Shown one piece after another: positions 34,698 to 46,320 of a DNA stretch of 64,000 bases. Numbering within the stretch: position 1 is the first letter of the stretch; each line of letters begins with the position of its first letter. The stretch spans positions 37,037,667-37,101,666 of the forward strand of contig NC_088780.1 of NCBI RefSeq assembly GCF_958450345.1, given 5' to 3'. The notes under the pieces are model-generated. The model saw nothing but the letters and a program-made list of their open reading frames with translations, searched no databases and was not told where the DNA came from. The translations under genes were made by a program, and so were the position numbers. This DNA comes from Calliphora vicina. Taxonomy: Eukaryota > Arthropoda > Insecta > Diptera > Calliphoridae.

Positions 34698-35277
34698 AAA
34701 ACAAGTAAGAAAGTATGGTCGGTCAAGCCCGACCAGATAATACCCTACACTAAGTAAAAGAGCAAAAAAAAAATTTCTTTTAAAATTTCAATAATTTATA
34801 TTTTTGAGTGATTTTCGGAAGTGGGGTTATATGGGGGCTATGACCAATTACGGACCGATCACCATGAAATTAGGTCGTGTGAATTATGTCTATATTAAAG
34901 TTAACTATGTTGAATTTTGTGTATTTACCAACATTTTTAAGCGATTTATGCACGTTAAAGTGATTTTAGGAAGCGGGTCTATATGGGAGCTATGACTAAT
35001 TATGGACCGATCGTAACAAAATTTGGTGACATGAATTTTGTGTATATAAAACTTATTTGGAGCGGAATTTGTGAAGATACATATATAAATTAAACATTTA
35101 TGAGCGATAAAGTCCAATTTCGGGAGGACATTTGTATGGGGGCTAGGTGAAATAGTGGACCAATTTCAGCCAGTTTCAATAGGCTTGGTCCTTGAGCCGA
35201 AAAAATAATATGTACCAAATTTGATTGAAATATCTTCAAAATTGCGACCTGTACTCTGCGCACAAGGTTTACATGGA

Positions 35278-35309
<32 letters not shown>

Positions 35310-35464
35310 CGACCAGACGGACGGACATCGCTTAATCGACTCAGAAAGTGATTCTAAGTCGATCGGTATACTTTAAAGTGGGTGTTAGACTAATATTTTT
35401 GGGCGTTACAAACATCTGCACAAACGCATAATACACTCCCCACTATGGTGGTGTAGGGTATAAA
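34698..35464 (+). mobile_element. Hairpin-ended interspersed element, family S (copy 3)
   Basis: This is the best preserved S copy. It starts ACAAGTAAGAAAGTATGGTC with the TGGTCGG-TCAAG-CCCGACCA hairpin, then ATAATACCCTACAC. The body is shared with copies 1 and 2. A CAGCCAGCCAGCCAGCCAGC tract runs into GACGGACGGACATCG. It ends with CCCCACTATGGTGGTGTAGG and TATAAAA. Confidence 0.75.
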
Positions 35465-36769
35465 AAGTATGGGAACTTAAAAGGGTTGTACCATTAGAGC
35501 TAAATCCAATCAAATTTCCTTTTAAAGTTCAATAATTTGCAAACTTTTTAATCAATACTTTATTAAAAAACAAGTTTTTGCACAAAAAATAACAAATTCA
35601 ATTTATTAGCTAAATGATGATTAATATTCTGCGGACATAATACAATAATAAATACATTTCTAAATACAAAAAAAAAATTTATATAAATAAGCTCAAACAT
35701 TAATTAAATGCTATTTATGAGAATGACGCTGATTATGACTAAATATTTCAAATATGTAGATTAAAAAGCCTTCATATAAAACCATTTCAAATTTATAATA
35801 ACTATGTAGTATAAATTTTATCATAATTTAAGCGAAAAATATTAAAAATACTTCTTTTTTGAAACGAAACAGAAAAAATTATAATTTCAATTTAAAGTTT
35901 TTGCAGCTGTTGTTTATTTTAGCACACAGAAGGCACAAACTAAACCAACCAAAAATAATGAAAAGAAAAAAACTAATGAAATATTCTGGAATAGATGAAT
36001 TTAATGATGATGATTATGATAAAACTAACTCCATGGAGAAAATAGAAAATAAAATTCACAAAAACCTAACCAAAAAAACCACACATGTACTCATTCGCAT
36101 TAAATTGAAATAATAATAAAATTACAATGATCATGATGATGATGATTGAGCTTATGAATTTGTGAGTACATATACTGCAGTTTCAAATGTTTATTTTCTA
36201 AAATGTCTAAATTTTTTAAGTAAATTTATATTTAATTTCAAATGATTTCAAACGTCTAATGTTTAGCAGCAGCCATGTGAACGTCACAAAACATCTACAA
36301 CACTTCAGTCAACTGAAGTTACGAGAGTGGCTCCACTACCAACCACAGTTCATACGTACTACATATTTGGCAATGACATTTTTTTTTTACCCACATAAAT
36401 GGTGTGGAAATGTTTCATTCAATTTCTTTTTTATTTTATTTTGAGACTCGTTTCTTTTATTCTTCCATTTAACTACATTTACGATTTACAAGTAGCATTT
36501 GTTTGTTTCTTTGCTGCTTTCTTAGCTCTTCTAGGTTGTAGTTGGAATTCCTTTATATTCAACCATGCATTTTACAATTTTGGGCTGCTGTGCTGGTTAC
36601 GTGAATTTATGGTGCTGGCAGTAAGACGTAATGATATTGTAAGGGTTGAAGCAGACATACAATGGTACTCTATAAGCTTTTACTTAAAAAAAAATGAAAT
36701 TGGAAAACCTAAAAAGCAATCAATCGGTGCCTGAGATAACTAATGTGTCTTGTAGTTAAGAAAGTTCTG
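35465..36769. other. Non-coding AT-rich stretch
   Basis: Open frames at 35859-36113 and 36399-36734 show no family motifs; the first is Lys/Asn-rich, the second hydrophobic and T-rich. I do not call a gene. Confidence 0.4.
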
Positions 36770-38160
36770 TCCGGACTAATTTTTGTCCGGATTGTATTCC
36801 AGCACTTGTTTTATAAAAATATTCCTCATAGCTGGCTCCTCCACTTAGGAACCTTTTCTACCTTTCATATCAATCTGGCATTATTCCCCATTGTTGGAAG
36901 GTTACCAACGTCCAGCCAATGCCCAAAAAAGGCGACTCCACCAATCCGTTTAATTATCGCAAAATCGCAATTTGTTCGGCTCTCTCAGAGGTTAAGGAGA
37001 GCAAGTCAATTATTTGCAATCGATTAGACTTCTGAATGACAGACAATATGGCTTTCGCAGTAGCCGTGCAACTGGGGATCTAATGGGAGAGAGTAAGGTA
37101 GTCACACTCGACATTTCGACAGTATTTCACCGGATGTGGCATGATATGGACTAGTTTCGAAATTGATCTCGTTCGGTGTTGAAGTAGAATTTTTTTATTT
37201 TATTTCTTGTTTCCTTCGTGGACGTACTACAAGAATAGTAAGAGATGAGATTTGTTTCGAGAACTTCATATTGAGCTCTATAGTCTCCCAGGGCTCTGTT
37301 CTATCTCTTTCCCCTTTTTAAGTTTTCATGAATGATTTACTAACAATCACTTTTAATTTATTCTTTCGCGGATGACAGTAATATCTGTCACTCATATTCA
37401 TTTGATCATAGACCAACTCTTTCTGAGATTAAACACTCGAGAATGAATATGGATGGCTCGATAAATCGCGACCTTACAACAATCTCCAGATGAGGATAAT
37501 TGAACCGAGTTAATTTCAAAGCACTTGCCTATTCCACACACAAACGTCTTGAGATTTCACCACAATCATGTCTTCGTATGGCGGCCCTATGTTCCACTGG
37601 GAATTAAAGGATTAAATATATATATGTCTTCGTATGGGCAACGAAACTGTAGGAGTTTCAGATAACCTTTTGATATATTTGATGTCGTTAAGGAAACTTT
37701 TAGGTGCTTGGGTTTCTTGAGACGTTGTCGGACATATTTAGACTTATTTCATAGATACACTAGCTTCAATAGTCCAAAAATGTAATAAAATTGCTACATA
37801 TAGACCCGGATTATTGATACTTTAGAACATTGTTAACCAAAATCTCACAACAATAGATTTGCTTCGTGTTCTAGTGTTAGGATGTGTGTACACTGAACCA
37901 AATTTCTTATGAAAATATCCTTGACTGGCAACATTTGTAAAAGAACTCATGTTCGTTTTTTAATTTCACATGTATAAGGTTTCACATGTATAAGAAACTC
38001 ACACATAGACGTTGCCCGCGGGCGTACTGCTGGAGACCAATGCTTTAGAACATCTTCGGAATGTGGACAGATTATCCTTATTTTACAGATCTTATCACGG
38101 GTGTTGTTCAGCAGTCATAAGTAGTCTTATACCTAATGCAAATCACACCCGTGGAAAACG
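36770..38160 (+). pseudogene. LINE reverse transcriptase remnant (plus copy)
   Basis: Broken frames read QPMPKKGDSTNPFNYRK, IAICSALSEVKESKSIICNR, LLNDRQYGFRSSRATGDLM, VVTLDIS, LVSKLISFGV, then SIVSQGSVLS, VFMNDLL and ISVTHIHL-type sequence. These are the finger/palm blocks of a jockey/CR1-type reverse transcriptase. The palm Asp of the LDISxAF block is visible, and the YADD region is decayed (RG.Q). After 37650 the tail reads LGFL, then YI..KM. It resumes after the 212-bp insertion as LEHLRNVDRLSLFYRSYHGC. Stops and frameshifts are many. Confidence 0.75.
37831..38042 (+). mobile_element. 212-bp non-autonomous element with 11-bp target duplication
   Basis: CTTTAGAACAT stands on both sides (37820-37830 and 38043-38053) and splits the LINE reading LEH...LEHLRNV. 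The element starts TGTTAACCAA and ends GGAGACCAATG. Conserved inside are GTGTGTACACTGAACCAAAT and AGAAACTCACACATAGACG. A second copy is at 61373-61574 in reverse. It has no terminal inverted repeat and no poly-A. Confidence 0.8.
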
Positions 38161-40400
38161 TTACTGACCAGTATCGAAGGAAAAGAACGGCTATTGATAA
38201 AACCGATTTGAAGACAGATGTCCATCTTCCTAAAGAACGAATATTCCCTGTAATGCGTTGTGTGATCCACTATCGAGTCTACCAGGAATGGATGATCCCT
38301 TGCCGAAGAACGAGTATTGCGTAAAAAACTACGAGTTTCGGGAACAAGTTCCCTAATTTCTGCAGAGCACATTCCATTGTAGTATCGGTTGAACAGTGAA
38401 ACCCAACCCACAATGCGACGATGTTCCAGAAAGTCAATAGATCTGGATACCGTACTGTCAGCGATAAGCACCTTTGCCCTCTCCTGTACGCGGTCGAGTA
38501 ACTCCAAAATAGACTTCGAAGCTAAATCGACTCGAAGACCGATGTCCATCTTCCTAAAGAAGGAATTTTTCCTGTAATGCGTTGTGTGATCCACTGTCCA
38601 ATCGACCACGAATAGATAGGCCCTTGACCAAGAACGAGTATTGAGTAAAAAATTAGGGGTTTCGGAAACAAATACCCTATTTTCAGTAGAGCACATTCCA
38701 TTAAAGCATCTGTAGAACAGTGAAACACAACCCACATTGCGACGATGTTCCAGTGAGTCAATAGAGCTGGATACCCTACTGTACCTTCGTACCTTCGCCC
38801 TCTCCTGTACGCGGTCGAGTAACTCCAAAATAGACTTCGAAGCTAAATAGACTCGAAGACCGATGTCACATCTTTCAATAGAAGGAATTTTTCTTGTAAT
38901 GCGTTGTGTGATCCACTATCCAATCAACCACGAATGGATAGGCCCTTGACCAAGAACGAGTATTGCGTAAAAAATTACGGGTTTCGGGAACAAGTTCCCT
39001 AATTTCTGCTGAGCACATTACATTGAATATAGTGAGTCAATAGAGCTGGATACCCTACTGTCACCGATAAGCTCCTTCACCCTCTTCTGTATGCGATCGA
39101 GTAACTCCAAAATAGACTTCGAAGCACAGGCCAATAGATGAGAGTAGTATTCCATTTTAGGTCGGATATAAGTGGTGTAAATGGATGAGCTCTTGTCGAT
39201 GAACGAGTATTGCGTTAAAAACTACGGGTTTCGAAAACAAGTCCCCTAATTTCTGCAGAGCACATTCCACTATAGTATCGGTAGAACAGTGAAATACAAC
39301 CCACATTGCGACGATGTTCCAGTGAGTCAATAGAGCTGGATACCCTACTGTCAGCGATAATCACCTTCGCATAACTCCAAAATAGACTTCGAAGCACCGG
39401 CCCATACATGAGAGTTGTATTCCATTTTAGGTCGGATATAAGTGGTGTAAATAGTAAGGAGATCAGATGGAGTGAAGTATTTCCTATACCCTTTTTGGAA
39501 AACCAAGGCACTTGAATGCTTCCTTCGACACTTGAAAAATGGGTTTAGACCAGCGGACATCACATTGTATTCTCATGCCTAGAAGATCAAGAGCTTCTGA
39601 TTCCACAATATTTACACCAATCATAAATATAGATGAAACGACATGGTCTGTCGTTCGTTAGACTTGCAACACTAAGTTTTGCGAGCGTTGAAAGCGATCC
39701 TATTCTCACGACTCTAATCAGAGATTGTCATAAGATCTTGGTTAAGCGCAACATTCATGTTGTAATTGCCCCAATCTCCGACAGGCTTGGTCTATGTTGC
39801 TGTCATCTGCAAAAGAATAGATATGGTTGCAAGTTGGTCGTTTAGAAAGATAAGAAATAGAGTAGGAGAAAGGACGGAACCTTGCGGTAACCCTGAATTA
39901 CAACAACTCGTATAGTGCGATCGCTGAGAAAGCTCGATATAAATCGAGAGAAGTTATTACCGACACCAAAATCAATAAGTTTTGATAGATGCGTACCATG
40001 GCACACCCTATCAAACGCCTTAGAAATATCTTTAGCCACCACTTTACTTTTACTGATATTACTGATACTCTTTCCAGCTCGGGTAGTGGTTGATTGCCTT
40101 CCGGTAGGTTCGAAGTATTTGCAAATAATTCAGAAAAAAGGTTAGCTTTATCAACCGGGTCTGAGAATGATTGGCCATCCCTTAAAGGAATAGGAATTGA
40201 GCAACTAGCATTATCCTTTATTCATTTAAGGAATGACCAAACCCCGAGGAGCAGTAAGAACTTTGGCTCGGAGGGCTGCTCTTGTAGAGATTTTTCACGA
40301 CTAAGCACTTGTGTACATGAATATTGTACTCTTTTGTGCAGCGAATCAGTTTCGGTACTTCGATATTACGCCAGATTCTGAATGCATCCCTTCTGGATCC
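38150..40400 (-). pseudogene. LINE remnant (minus copy) with multiplied tail
   Basis: Reading down the minus strand, 40390-40080 gives FWSFLKWIKDN-like, then DPVDKANLFSELFANTSNLP. Then VVAKDISKAFDRVCHG and LSKLIDFGVGNNFSRFISSF (palm Asp present) cover 40040-39910. After a deletion come FFKCRRK, KYFTPSDLLTIYTTYIRPKM and EYNSHVWAGASKS near 39550-39380. The section after that, SSSIDSLEHRRNVGCVSLFY, is repeated several times. The region between the palm and the KYFTPSDL block is missing. It is the same LINE family as the plus copy, arranged tail to tail with it. Confidence 0.75.
38160..39430 (-). repeat. Tandem duplication of the LINE 3' coding tail
   Basis: The word GAGTAACTCCAAAATAGACT starts at 38496, 38817 and 39099, with a shortened version at 39371. 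Each is followed by the same EHRR...SLFYRYYNGMCSAEIR coding tail and the NTRS/ARDHPFVVD block. Unit lengths are about 321, 282 and 270. The two longest units keep an open frame at 38133-38828. Confidence 0.85.
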
Positions 40401-42500
40401 CGTATATTGTTTATTAGCTTTAAGTAAACCTATTGCAGTATTAATGAAGATATAATCCTTATCTCAAGGAAACGAATGCCATAACTTACAAAAGGGTGAG
40501 GTAAGGTGAGGAACCGAACTTCTGGTTTAAGAACCCGAAATAGCTTTAAGCGAGTGGTAGCTACTCATAGTCACTAGGGGCCGAATGCAGTGGACTTTTC
40601 AGATATACAAAACACGAATATGAGCAAAACCCGTTAAAGTTATTAAAAGAGGAACAAATTGGAGATTGTGCAAAATATGAAAATTCGTTTTGTTCCAACT
40701 TTACAGTAATTTACTAATGTTGCATATTTTGTTTATGACGATCACTGCTTTAAGCAGATCTAATCCCTAGGCGTAGCAAACCATACAACCATCAAGCAAT
40801 ATCCATCTTCCCACGTTACAAAAAAATACCATACAACTGCAAACAACATTTCTTGGCAAATTTCAAAGAAAAACTTCTAAGAAAATAACAGAAATTGTTT
40901 CATTGTACTCGTAACGTCCGTAGCAATTGTGAAGTTGAAGCTAAACTGAAATAAAAGAAAACATTCTATATTTTTCTAATGTTTTTGTGCGAGTACTACT
41001 CGTACTTCTCATCATATGGTGTGCAGTGGTAGTTGATGATGATGATGATGCACTTCTTTCTTGATGCGATGAGATTGATGATGATGAGTTTAAGCTTGAA
41101 ATAAGTTGACAATTTTTGCTTTGCTTAAGTTGTGCTAGAATGTTTTTTCGTTTTTTTTTGGATTTCTATGTTTCTTTTTTTTTAGTGGAAATAAAACTAT
41201 GCCGTGTCAATCATGGTATGCGCTACTTTTCAGCATTCCAAAAGCAATTTCAAACACTGATATACCGTTGAGTTGGGATGAGAATCATAGAGGGAATATT
41301 AAGTGAGATAATATTTGAGATAAAATAGCATTTCCAAGAGAGAATACTAAATTATTCTCAGCTCATTATCCACAACTGTTCTGAAAAAGATCTTACAGAA
41401 CAGCTTCTTAAAGTTATAATTTCCATATCCAATGATTTCTATATCTATATCCAAATTTTCTTTATTTGAGCTTTCGCTCCTCAAGAAAATCCCTTGGCTA
41501 CTCCAATTCATTATTGCTAATTTGTTTATCTTTCAACTACAATCTATCAGTTTGTACTCTAATTTCGAAAAAAATTTGTTGCCAAAAAAATATTTAATTT
41601 GTTCGAAATTCTCTCTAAAACTCGCTCTACTTTGCTCTAAATAAGTTTATGTTTTGCTACATAAAAATCAATCATAAAGAAAAACTAATTTGTAAATGAG
41701 TTCATCATAAATTTATTATTAAAAATAAATAAATATTTTCGTTAAAACCAATAGCGACAACCAACGACAACGTCATATCGAAAACGCCAACGACATCCCA
41801 AAACACCCCTTCCCTCTCAGGCTTCCAAGAGCAGCAGCAACAGCAGCATGTATTCAAATATTTATGTATTTATACGTTCATACATTCATCCATCCATCCA
41901 TCATAATAATATTTCATTAGTGTTAAGAACCAAATAAATACAAAAAAAAAACCAACCTTCCAAAAAAAAATAAAAAAAAACTAAAGAAAAAACACACATA
42001 AATGAATATATGGCAAAAAGTGAAGGTCGTGTCATCATGAACACCGTATAAGAAGATGATGGTGATGCTAAGGCTGACGACGCTGATGATGGTTGGTGGC
42101 TTCGATGCTAAATATAGACCCCAAAACTATACAGCCAAAGACAACTACGAAAGGGTAAAAAGTCAATATAATTTTTTGTTGGAAGCTCAAAAATTTAAAC
42201 GCAACATTCACATGTTTCTTTTTACATCTTCCTTTTCATTAAAAATTAAGAAAAAATATGTAAATAAAATATGAAACAACGAAATAAATAATAAAATAAA
42301 ATTTCTATGGTTTATCGTGTGAGTATTTTCAGTTTTGCAGTATTTGTTTGTTTGTTTTTTCATACTTGTAACTCCCTTTTATGTTTAAAGATTCGAAAAA
42401 GAAATTCGTAGAAAAAGAAAATGTTGAAGGGCTTTCGGGCTTCAACAACATGTCAAGATGTTTATTCTTACAAATACAGGGTGTAGCGACAAGAGCTATT
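40401..42500. other. Non-coding stretch with trinucleotide runs
   Basis: GATGATGATGATGATG occurs near 41035, CATCCATCCATCC near 41888, and AGCAGCAGCAACAGCAGCA near 41830. No reading frame here has a recognisable motif. Confidence 0.4.
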
Positions 42501-42579
42501 TATCACTATATCAAAAGACTACCAAACAAGTTCGTTTGGAAATCAGCTGGGCGTAACTTTTCGAGTTTTCCGCCTCTTA

Positions 42580-43240
42580 ACTGAAAGGACAACACACTGC
42601 TCCTGTCAACAGGCATCTATCAGTTGACTTCTGTCAAAATTTAAACAAGCTGCGTCATAAATACTATTAAATACTATGGGAACTCTGCACCATCAATTTC
42701 AAAGGTAAAATCGTGGTTTACTGAATTTCGCTGTGGCCGTTCAAGTTCGGAAGATGCCGAACGTTCTGGCAACTTTGATTGATTCGGATGTAGATCGTGG
42801 ATTGAAAGTGCGAGAGATTGGGAATGGTTCCAATTTTGAATGGCCACTTGGGTATAGGAAAGCTTTCCGCAAGATAGGTGCCGCGTTTGCTCACATTCGA
42901 CCACAAACGCAACGGTACACACATGTGCAGTTTCTATGGCAAAAATCCATTAATTAGGCTACGAATTTCTTCGCTTATCCGCCATATTCTCCGGATTTAG
43001 CCCCGAGTGACTATTTCATGTTTCCAAACCTAAAAAAATGCCTCGGCGAAAATAGATTTGACTCCAACGACAAACAAAACAATATTTTGAAGATCTCGAA
43101 AAAAAAATTTTTGAAAGGGATCCAAAAATTAGAAAAACGTTGAAGAAAGTGTATAGAGCTCCAAGGAGACTATGTTGAATAAATCAAATGATTTTTTATC
43201 CACACCTGTCACGGACTTATTTACTCGACCTCGTATTTCA
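42580..43240 (+). pseudogene. mariner (irritans-type) transposon remnant
   Basis: GTTTACTGAATTTCGCTGTG encodes the N-terminal FRC-like region. Further on, frames give LGYRKAFRKIGAAFAHI, QFLWQKS, then YPPYSPDLAPSDYFMFPNLK and CLGENRFDSND. The end is KGIQKLEKR followed by YRAPRRLC, a shifted KCIELKGDYVE. The third catalytic Asp region (SPDLAPSD) is intact, while the middle with the first two Asp residues is deleted. The outer right sequence ends with ACCTGTCACGGACTTATTTA and CTCGACCTCGTA. It is the same family as 62426-63185. Confidence 0.75.
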
Positions 43241-43488
43241 GGTAAAACTTTTTAATTGGTTTCCAAGTTATTCCAAGATTTTAAGATGTCTTCACAAACC
43301 CTATTACAAACTCTTGAAGTTCCTTCAATTGTACTGTCCAATCATTTAAATCATTACAAATGTTTTCCAAAATGATATGTTATTTCATTACATTCTATAG
43401 CTTGACAGAGTACATTCAGTCCTGAACAACTCAAGGTATAAAAGGTATCTAGAAATGTAATAACCTCCTGAACAAAGGAGTTGAAAAT

Positions 43489-43710
43489 TAGGGTTTTTAT
43501 CCCGGAAATTCCCGCGACAAATTTAACGGGAAATTTTAAAATTTTTTACTACCCGATTCCCGGGATTTTTAGATGGGAATCCCGGGAATTAACAACTTAC
43601 GTTAATACAGAGAAAACCTCTACTATTCACCAAACATTTCGGGAATAGCCGGGTACCCGGGAATGTAGAAAAAAAGGGAATCAAAAAAGGTCGGGAAATT
43701 AAAAACCCTA
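43489..43710. mobile_element. Short inverted-repeat element, hAT-like (222 bp)
   Basis: The ends TAGGGTTTTTA and TAAAAACCCTA are perfect inverted 11-mers, followed inward by CCGGGAA/TTCCCG-rich sequence. The flanks TTGAAAAT and TTTGAAAT are similar but not identical 8-mers. The hAT assignment rests only on the end sequence type and possible 8-bp flanks. Confidence 0.5.
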
Positions 43711-44820
43711 TTTGAAATAGAACCATAGAAATGAATAATATTTTAGCGTTTCGAGATCGTTTCGTAGTCGTTTAAGTATGTGATTTTATCTGACGAAACC
43801 AGACATTTGTTTTCAAAATAAGGGACAACACAACTTCGTTTTGAAAATCACACAATTCGTCAAGAGAATTGAGTTTGAAATTCTCTAAGGTAGGTTGAAC
43901 AGCGAATAATCGAAATGCTAAATCCATGTCAACTAGTCTAAGCACATAGTCTCCTCCACATAAAGCCTCTGGAATTTCCTTGATGACCATTAAGTCTTCT
44001 TTCTCGTTCTCCATATTATCGGAAAGCCTTTTACGAGCTAAATGTGATCTAACTTTCGCATGCCCAGCTCAATTTCAGAATTTCTACAGTTTTCCTTTCG
44101 CTTATGTTTCCCAATAAACTGCTAATTGTTTGCCCTGTAGTTGTCCTCAGTGTTTTATAAATTTTACATTCCTTGAGATCGCTCTTGAACTCCTAAAATG
44201 GACTAGTATTTACGAGGTTAATGGGTCTAAAAGTAATCCATTATTGTTAGTTTCCAGAGATACTGTGTATATGGGATCCAGATAATCTCAAAAAAATCGA
44301 TATGTTGTGTAGGAATTAAGCACCTATCTAGAACATTCCGAAATTTAATGAAGTCCTTGCTTCACAGTTCGAGAAATTTCAAATTGAACCGCTGATATTA
44401 TTATCTTTCCCACAAATATCTCTATTAGTTCTATCTTAACCATCTGAGAGAAATTGTTTTAAAATCTTTCAGTATAATATTTTTGGAAGGTTAACGATTT
44501 GGAAAGCAAATATGTAATACATTGTTGCGATCGATTTTTCTCATCCTCAATCGGAACCTATAAAACTGAAATCCAAAGCCTTCATGTAGCCATATAATTC
44601 GAAAGCAAAACACGGAATTATTATTATTCTATGACATCCATATGAATTTTTACTGTTTTTCAAATATATTGTAGATCGAAACTGTGAACTCCACCTACAG
44701 GCTTCAACCAGAATCGGATCAAGGAAAACGTAACTATAGCCGAATCAACAACATTTTGCATTTGCAAAATTTTTTAGATGTAATTTTTAGCGGAGCCTTG
44801 TGTAGATTATAAATAATAGG
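43711..44820. other. Unassigned stretch with one complex reading frame
   Basis: A minus-strand frame at 43772-44014 (80 residues, MENEKEDLMVIKEIPEALCG ...) has a balanced amino-acid composition unlike the AT-driven frames around it. It could be a transposon or gene fragment, but I recognise no family. The rest shows nothing. Confidence 0.3.
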
Positions 44821-45435
44821 GCCCATACACAACACCATCATTATTGAGCAATGAATTAAGCTTGAAGCACACATTACTCCAGCATGCTTTTACAAAATTA
44901 ATTTTTTACAAAAAATTGTGTGGAAATGTTTGTAATGAATAATGATAAACAAAAACGAAAAATTATCAAAAAAAACCTGTTTGCATGAAGAAATTGCTAG
45001 AAAACAAAGGAGAACTAGGACACACTAAACTTCTAAAAGAAGATGGTACATTTTTCTTCTCTGGAAAATTCCTGATCTTCCAAAAATGGAGTTTATCGTA
45101 ATACCACATTCTTGCTCTTGGCCTACCTCTTTCAATTGTTCTACCATTTTATTGTAGCATTGGTCTTTTAATTCATAGGCAAGGAATTGTTTTATAAACT
45201 TCGAAAAATTCTTCCCAAAATATTTTTTTTTTTTATTTTTTGATGTTTATGTCTTGACGATTTAAATTTTATGATCTAATTTTACCACACGATTCAATCA
45301 TGCTGGTTCAATCAAAAAAATATCAAACTATTTTTGATAAAGCACCAGCAGCTGGTACAATCACACCACAAGCTCATACACGATAAATCAGCTGGCACAA
45401 TCACTTGCACAATCATGATGGTGTTGTGTATGGGC
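44821..45435. mobile_element. Inverted-repeat element (615 bp), non-coding
   Basis: GCCCATACACAACACCATCA at 44821 is perfectly complemented at 45415-45435, and similarity continues a few bases further (TNATTGNGCAA). The interior has CAGCTGGCACAATCAC and CAGCAGCTGGTACAATCAC repeats. I see no clear target duplication and no coding sequence. Confidence 0.75.
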
Positions 45436-45803
45436 ATTATACCTCAATTGATTTTTTTGTAAAAGTGTTACCAGGATTGATGTAACAGCAGAAATTGCCA
45501 AAAAAAAAACTGAAAGTCAAACCTTTGAAAGAAGGTATTTTCGAATTTACAGTAATTCGAGTAACGTTCTCAATTTTAAAAGAGTTCACATATATATTTT
45601 GGTGATCTGTAAATCTAAACTATTCTGTTTAATTTTAAAAATAATCTTTGAAATCACTTGAATTCCAAATTGTCTTAAATCGGAATTCCGGGATTTATTA
45701 TTTCCGAATTCGTTAAAATCGATGCCATCCGATCTCAAAAGTTTTATATTTTACAAAAGATTTGACTTCAAATTATTCTCGATTTGATATGAAACATAAA
45801 TAT
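45436..45803. other. AT-rich spacer before solo LTR
   Basis: I recognise nothing here. Confidence 0.35.
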
Positions 45804-46320
45804 TGTTACGAAACTGTTTTAAATTCAAATATAACGGTTTTAACGATTGGTTTAAAGTTGTTTTATGTTTATAAACATTTATATTTTTGGAGACTTTTAA
45901 TTGTGTACAATGTTGTTTACCGTCCGATTAATAGCGGGTAACATTATTAATATAGCTGTGGAAAATACAACATTGAATAAAAGCTTTGGGTTGATCATTG
46001 TAGAAACAGAACCTTCATGAAGCTACTGGAAGGAAGATAGCGCTGTGTGTAAATAGTGTCAGAGGTTGCAGTCGGTTTTAGTTTATGATAGACGCTGTTA
46101 GAAGTACCATCAACTGAATTACTAGTGTATACTTGTACATTATAAAGTGTGTTTTTAAAGTGTGTACATTAAAACAAAGTGACTATTTAAATTGTTGTGT
46201 AAATTTGAATAAATTTGTTACAATTTTAAACAACTAAACTGCTTTTATTTGCAATCAAATGTATCTTCTGGTGTATTTAAAGGAAATAAACCACCGTTTT
46301 TAAAAGGTAAAAACGTAACA
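45804..46320 (+). mobile_element. Solo LTR (517 bp)
   Basis: It runs from TGTTACGAA to CGTAACA and matches the reverse complement of the LTR at 21517-22024. ATAT flanks both sides (45800-45803 and 46321-46324). There is no primer-binding site or internal sequence next to it, so recombination between two LTRs probably removed the body. AATAAA occurs near the 3' side. Confidence 0.85.

Noticed and set aside
36399..37027. Overlapping frames of 111 and 94 codons as host genes
   Set aside because: The first has no motif; the second partly coincides with a shifted reading of the LINE remnant.
38136..38761. Plus-strand frames opposite the LINE tail
   Set aside because: They are antisense to the tandem LINE coding tail, whose minus-strand reading matches the plus-copy protein.
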